37,517 nt of DNA, from positions 1 to 37,517 of the forward strand of contig JAGLWI010000008.1 of NCBI GenBank assembly GCA_023133515.1. Direction: 5' to 3'. This document shows positions 33,400-37,517 of this stretch, in pieces. This stretch comes from Candidatus Babeliales bacterium. Lineage in GTDB: Bacteria; Babelota; Babeliae; Babelales; UASB340. Under the pieces are notes generated by a model that worked only from the letters and a program-made list of their open reading frames with translations, was not told the origin of the DNA and made no database searches. Within the stretch, counting starts at the first letter, position 1. Every line of letters starts with the position of its first letter. Made by a program: the position numbers and the translations under genes.

Positions 33400-34785
33400 C
33401 TAATCGATTTCACCCTGAGTAATATCATCAAATCTTGTAATCTGACCAGAAAATCTTACATGAAACGTTCCAATCGGACCATTTCTTTGTTTGCCAATAA
33501 TAACCTCTGCTAAATCAGGATGTTCTGTTTCAGGATTATAAATTACATCACGATATATAAAAAAAATAACATCACCATCCTGCTCTATCGCACCAGATTC
33601 ACGCAAATCAGAAAGAAGAGGTCTTTTATCCATCCTGGTTTCCAATGAACGAGAAAGTTGAGAAATTGCAAGGACTGGCACGTCTAATTCTTTAGCTAAA
33701 GATTTTAAAGCTCTAGAAATCGCAGAAATTTCTTGGGTTCTGTTTTCGTGCCTATATGAAGAAGTTAAAAGTTGAAGATAATCTACAACAAATAGATTTA
33801 TATTATGTTGAGATTTTAATTTTCTTGCCTTAGCCCTTAATTCCATAATATTAAGACCTGGAGTATCATCAATAAAAATTTTCGCTTCTGCTAACTGAGC
33901 AGCAGTATTTGTAAGCTCTATCCACTCATCAGATGTTACCATCGCATTTCTTATTTTTTGATGTGGAATATGAGATTCAGACGACAGCATTCTTAAAACT
34001 AATTGCTCTGATGCCATTTCCAAAGAAAATATACCAACAGAAAAACCTTCTCGCCAAGCATTCAATGCCAAATTAATAGCCATTGCAGTTTTTCCCATTG
34101 CAGGTCTTGCAGCCAAAATTAAAAGATCTCCACGTTGCATTCCAGAAGTTATTTGATCAAAATATGCAAATCCTGAAGGAATTCCAGTAACACCCTTTCT
34201 CGAGGTTTTAATTTGAGCTAAATGTTTAAACGTTTTTTTTAACAAATCATCAAGAGGTACAAATGTGGGGGGAACAAGCCTATTGGATATTTGAAAAATT
34301 CTTTTTTCTGAATTATCTAAAACAACATCAATTTGATCCAAATTTTGATCATAACAACTGTTGATAATCTGGGCTGCAGAATCGATCAACTCACGTAAAA
34401 TAGCCTTATCTTTTACAATTTTTCCATGTTGATTTATCATTCCTATCGACGGAATATCTTCTTGCAATTCCATTAAATAAGTTAACCCACCAACTTCTTT
34501 TAGAATACCCTTTTTTTCTAGCTCATCTTGAAGTACTACCAAATCAATTTTTTGATTTAATTGGGAAATATCAAGCATGGTCTTATAAATTAATGAATTT
34601 GATCTATTATAAAAATCAGAAGGTTTTAATCGATCAGAAACAAACGTTAAATTATCGCTATTCAAAAGAATTGATGCCAAAACAGATTTTTCTGCATCAA
34701 TACTTGCAGGCAAACTTTTCCCTAAAAGTGTTGTTGTTTGAATCGAATCCCTTTTCTGTTTTTTTATATTATTGTAAGGGAACAT
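33400..34785 (-). CDS. dnaB: Replicative DNA helicase DnaB
   Basis: DnaB is the hexameric 5'-3' helicase of the replication fork. The 461-residue product has the N-terminal primase-interaction domain (PASIDAEKSVLASIL, DFYNRSNSLIYKTM) and a RecA-like domain with Walker A ARPAMGKT (226-233), FSLEMASEQLVLRM, Walker B LFVVDYLQLL, ISRALKSLAKELDVPVLAISQLSR and LSDLRESGAIEQDGDVI. No intein interrupts it. AAAGAAG precedes the ATG. It lies 34 bases after rplI, a widespread gene order. Confidence 0.97.
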   Translation of the reverse strand: MFPYNNIKKQKRDSIQTTTLLGKSLPASIDAEKSVLASILLNSDNLTFVSDRLKPSDFYNRSNSLIYKTMLDISQLNQKIDLVVLQDELEKKGILKEVGGLTYLMELQEDIPSIGMINQHGKIVKDKAILRELIDSAAQIINSCYDQNLDQIDVVLDNSEKRIFQISNRLVPPTFVPLDDLLKKTFKHLAQIKTSRKGVTGIPSGFAYFDQITSGMQRGDLLILAARPAMGKTAMAINLALNAWREGFSVGIFSLEMASEQLVLRMLSSESHIPHQKIRNAMVTSDEWIELTNTAAQLAEAKIFIDDTPGLNIMELRAKARKLKSQHNINLFVVDYLQLLTSSYRHENRTQEISAISRALKSLAKELDVPVLAISQLSRSLETRMDKRPLLSDLRESGAIEQDGDVIFFIYRDVIYNPETEHPDLAEVIIGKQRNGPIGTFHVRFSGQITRFDDITQGEID

Positions 34786-34819
34786 TTTATAATCTTCTTT
34801 TCCCTAAAAATTTTATATA

Positions 34820-35263
34820 TTATTTATCAACAATTTTTAAAATTAGCTCTGGCTTGAGCTTTGAAGATAGTCTTATCACAACTTTATAGTCACCAATAGT
34901 TCTTATAGATTTTGGAAATTCAATCTGCTTTTTGCTAACAGTTATATCCTTTTTTTTCAAAAGCTCCACAATTTCATCTGCACCTATAGAACCATAAAGC
35001 TTTCCTTCATTATGTGATCTTTTTTTTATTGAAAGATGCATGTTTCTTATACGTTCAGCTAACATCGAAGCCTTGCTACTCAAAACTTTTGAATCTTTTT
35101 CAGACTTTTTAACTTTTTTTTCAAAAAACACAGAGTCCTTATCACAAACTTTTATCGCAAGCTTTCTTGGAATAAGAAAATTGGAGGCATAACCATCTGC
35201 CACCTCCACAACCTGACCATCCATTCCAACTTTTTCAACATCTTTTAACATGTAAACACGCAT
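34820..35263 (-). CDS. rplI: Large-subunit ribosomal protein bL9
   Basis: The 147-residue protein shows the bL9 signature: VYMLKDVEKVGMDGQVVEVADGYASNFLIPRKLAI, then a long charged connecting helix and a C-terminal domain with GKLYGSIGADEIVELL. The start at 35263 is chosen because the conserved domain begins there and GGGAG precedes it; a 21-codon upstream extension is rejected. It heads rplI-dnaB-ruvC. Confidence 0.96.
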   Translation of the reverse strand: MRVYMLKDVEKVGMDGQVVEVADGYASNFLIPRKLAIKVCDKDSVFFEKKVKKSEKDSKVLSSKASMLAERIRNMHLSIKKRSHNEGKLYGSIGADEIVELLKKKDITVSKKQIEFPKSIRTIGDYKVVIRLSSKLKPELILKIVDK

Positions 35264-35417
35264 TTTTAACACTCCCGCAAAGTTAAAAAGATCAATTTTT
35301 TCTTTTTTTATCAAACAAATTCTCAATAAAATATACCATAAAAATAGTTATTCAAACAGATAAAATTGAACCTAAAATAGCCTAAAATTGTAAAAAATAC
35401 CCGAAAACACTTACTAT

Positions 35418-35446
35418 TTGAAAATAATCACAAATAGCTGTATAAT
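35418..35446 (+). promoter_or_regulatory. Promoter of LRR-2
   Basis: TTGAAA (35418-35423) and a perfect TATAAT (35441-35446) with ideal 17-base spacing, 78 bases before the LRR-2 start. It is the best promoter match seen in the window. Confidence 0.6.
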
Positions 35447-35524
35447 TTCAAATATGCAAATATTGTGTTTATTTTTTGGTTAATTTCAAAATTTGTAAAA
35501 ATATTAATTATTTAGGAAATTATT

Positions 35525-37435
35525 ATGAAAAAAATACTATTTTTATTACTTCTTTTCTCATCTTTTGGATTGGTACAACAAACTATTGGCATGCAAAATA
35601 AACAAAATGAAATAGTAACTATTCCATCAAAACTTGCAGAAAAATCAGATGTTTTAAATAACTATTTTCCTACTCCAAATGGTCATCTTAAATCAACACC
35701 AGTAGAAACTTTTAATGTAGATGATTTAAACGAATTATATAGTAAAAAATTCCCAAAAAATACTCTCCTAACAACTAAAACTTGGCAAGACATTATTAAT
35801 TTAGCAGTTGAACTTACAAAGCAATTTGAGGGATTAAAAAAAGACAAAATTTCTTATAGAGAAATAATTAAAAAAATTGCTGATGAAATATCTAATAAAA
35901 TAAATAATCCATTTACACTATCAAAATTATCAAAAATTTCATTTGCAATAACAGATAAAATTTTTAGAACATCATTTTTAAAAAATATTCAAAAAATTCA
36001 ATTACAAATGTTCACTTTAATCTCAAACTATTTTTCAGTTGAATACTTACTTGATGCTTTATATGTAAAATTTGCTAAAGATTTAAAAAATAATAAAGAT
36101 TTAGAACTTTTTAATAAACTAAATAAAAACTTTAAATTAGAAATATTAAAAGAATTTTATATTCTTTTTAAAGAACAATATAATTCAAAAGAAGATGTTT
36201 GTAGATATATAACACCTTATTGTCTAATGAAAAAAGGTTTATTGCCAATATTAGAAACTCTACCACTATCAGTAGATTTAGACTCAAAGAATAGTAAAGA
36301 AGAATCTGCAAACAATATAGAAAATCATTACAACCATATTCAATATTTAGCCAAAAGGAAATTTAGATCTCAAAATAATCCCAATTTTAAAGAAACTTTT
36401 AAAGTTTATGCTCAAAGATACGCTAAACATCCTCAACTTCATGAATTTTTTGATAATATTCCATATTGTTCATTCAAAAATCATCTTGTTAAAGAAATAT
36501 ACAACTATGCTAAATTGATTTTAGATCAACAAGATAAGCAACAAATTTTTAATAATTTACCAGAGGGAATACTTAAATTAATTATTAGATTAATTTCACA
36601 ACCAGGTCAACTTCAACTCGACACCAATGTTATTGATTTAACAACAATAAAACAAAGAATAGAAAATGCAAAAAATACTAATGTGCTGTATTTATCAAAT
36701 ATAAATAACATTGTCATGATAAATGATCAAAATTTAATTACTTATCAAAAATTAATAAATCATATTATAACATTACTTCCTATTTTTTGTTCTAACTTGG
36801 AAAAACTAAATCTTTCTTGGAACAAGTTAACATCTCTTTCCTCTGAAATTGGAAATCTTAACAATCTAACATGGCTACTGATTTCTGATAACAACTTAGA
36901 ATTTCTTCCCACTGAAATTGGAAATCTTAATAATCTAACATGGCTACAGATTTCTGATAACAACTTAGAATTTCTTCCCACTGAAATTGGAAAACTTAAT
37001 AACCTTCAAAGCCTAGATATTTCTAATAACAATTTGAAATCTTTACCCCCTGAAATTGGAAATCTTAATAATCTGATATTGCTACAAATTGAAGATAACA
37101 AATTAACATCTCTACCTATTGAAATTGGAAATCTGTCTAATAATCTAACTCGTCTAGATCTTTCTAATAACAAATTAACATCTCTTCCCACTGAAATTGG
37201 AAATCTTAATAATCTGATATTGCTACAAATTAAAGATAACAAATTAACATCTCTACCTATTGAAATTGGAAATCTTACTAACCTTCAAAAACTAGATATT
37301 TCTAATAACAAATTAACATCTCTTCCCACTGAAATTGGGAATCTTTCTAATAATCTAACATGGCTACAGATTGGAAATAACAAATTAACAATAAATGATG
37401 TTCCAGAAAATTTAAGATTAATAACTGGATTATAG
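35525..37435 (+). CDS. Secreted leucine-rich repeat protein LRR-2
   Basis: The 636-residue product has a clear signal peptide (MKKILFLLLLFSSFGLVQQ). Residues 25-420 are helical; the part from about 315 (EFFDNIPYCSFKNHLVKEI, LPEGILKLIIRLISQPGQ) is clearly homologous to LRR-1. The LPEGILKLIIRL stretch faintly resembles an F-box start, which is speculation. About eight 23-24-residue repeats follow (LPTEIGNLNNLTWLQIS, LPPEIGNLNNLILLQIE), some with an extra Asn. AGGA lies 8 bases before the ATG. The next gene starts 9 bases after its stop with identical signal-peptide DNA, so this is the first of a tandem pair or array. Confidence 0.9.
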   Translation: MKKILFLLLLFSSFGLVQQTIGMQNKQNEIVTIPSKLAEKSDVLNNYFPTPNGHLKSTPVETFNVDDLNELYSKKFPKNTLLTTKTWQDIINLAVELTKQFEGLKKDKISYREIIKKIADEISNKINNPFTLSKLSKISFAITDKIFRTSFLKNIQKIQLQMFTLISNYFSVEYLLDALYVKFAKDLKNNKDLELFNKLNKNFKLEILKEFYILFKEQYNSKEDVCRYITPYCLMKKGLLPILETLPLSVDLDSKNSKEESANNIENHYNHIQYLAKRKFRSQNNPNFKETFKVYAQRYAKHPQLHEFFDNIPYCSFKNHLVKEIYNYAKLILDQQDKQQIFNNLPEGILKLIIRLISQPGQLQLDTNVIDLTTIKQRIENAKNTNVLYLSNINNIVMINDQNLITYQKLINHIITLLPIFCSNLEKLNLSWNKLTSLSSEIGNLNNLTWLLISDNNLEFLPTEIGNLNNLTWLQISDNNLEFLPTEIGKLNNLQSLDISNNNLKSLPPEIGNLNNLILLQIEDNKLTSLPIEIGNLSNNLTRLDLSNNKLTSLPTEIGNLNNLILLQIKDNKLTSLPIEIGNLTNLQKLDISNNKLTSLPTEIGNLSNNLTWLQIGNNKLTINDVPENLRLITGL

Positions 37436-37444
37436 GAGATTATT

Positions 37445-37517
37445 ATGAAAAAAATACTATTTTTATTACTTCTTTTCTCATCTTTTGGATTGGTACAACA
37501 AACCCAAGCAATGAAAA
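37445..37517 (+). CDS. Start of a third secreted protein (cut by window end)
   Basis: Only 24 codons are present. The first 20 codons repeat the LRR-2 signal peptide exactly, also at the DNA level, then diverge to read QAMK, giving a better signal-peptidase site. AGGAGA precedes the ATG. It is probably another paralogue of the LRR family; the body lies beyond the window. Confidence 0.75.
   Translation, partial: MKKILFLLLLFSSFGLVQQTQAMK

Overview
This is a strongly AT-rich bacterial chromosome segment holding 30 complete protein genes, one gene cut by the right edge and two fossil gene fragments. No rRNA, tRNA or CRISPR array was found. Conserved genes show a Gram-negative bacterium (LptF/G-type permease) that also has RNase Y, YmdB and CarD. 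The many secreted repeat proteins (leucine-rich, pentapeptide, WD40), a secreted Josephin-like cysteine protease and extreme AT bias together suggest a host-dependent bacterium. Candidatus Dependentiae (TM6/Babeliales) is my best guess; this is inference, and other intracellular lineages remain possible.

Layout. 39-1970: dnaK (-). 1971-3079: a 1.1 kb non-coding gap with inverted and direct repeats. 3080-5100: a lipoprotein and a flippase-like membrane protein (-). 5544-7724: secreted leucine-rich repeat protein LRR-1 (+), ended by a strong hairpin. 7954-8391: small membrane coiled-coil protein (-). 9105-20229: a long co-directional run, carD, miaA, ppiD-like, recA, infC, rpmI, rplT, zapB-like, zapA, rny, ymdB, LptF/G-type permease and EamA transporter, closed by a hairpin shared with convergent gmk (20234-20824, -). 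20948-27563: Josephin-like protease, proS, tyrosine recombinase, dnaN and recF (all +). 28074-32833: an accessory cassette region with two pentapeptide lipoproteins and a WD40 propeller protein, separated by palindromic hairpins and a repeated promoter-leader module. 32842-35263: rplI, dnaB, ruvC (-). 35525-37517: LRR-2 and the first codons of a third gene with the same signal-peptide DNA.

How the parts work together. The core genes cover DNA replication and repair (dnaN, recF, recA, ruvC, dnaB, the recombinase), translation (infC, rpmI, rplT, rplI, proS, miaA), RNA decay (rny), division (zapA with a ZapB-like partner) and envelope or protein folding (ppiD-like, LptF/G, dnaK). The accessory genes encode exported proteins with protein-binding repeats, plausible surface or host-directed factors.

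The least expected content is at 28074-33076. The same hairpin, promoter and leader recur around unrelated coding bodies. A dead copy of the ruvC 3' end and a copy of the WD40 gene tail show that a roughly 1.4 kb block was duplicated or inserted beside ruvC. A 94 bp tandem duplication has left a perfect ribosome site on a three-codon ORF ahead of the second pentapeptide gene. The second highlight is the protease at 20948-22606, whose Cys box closely resembles that of ataxin-3.
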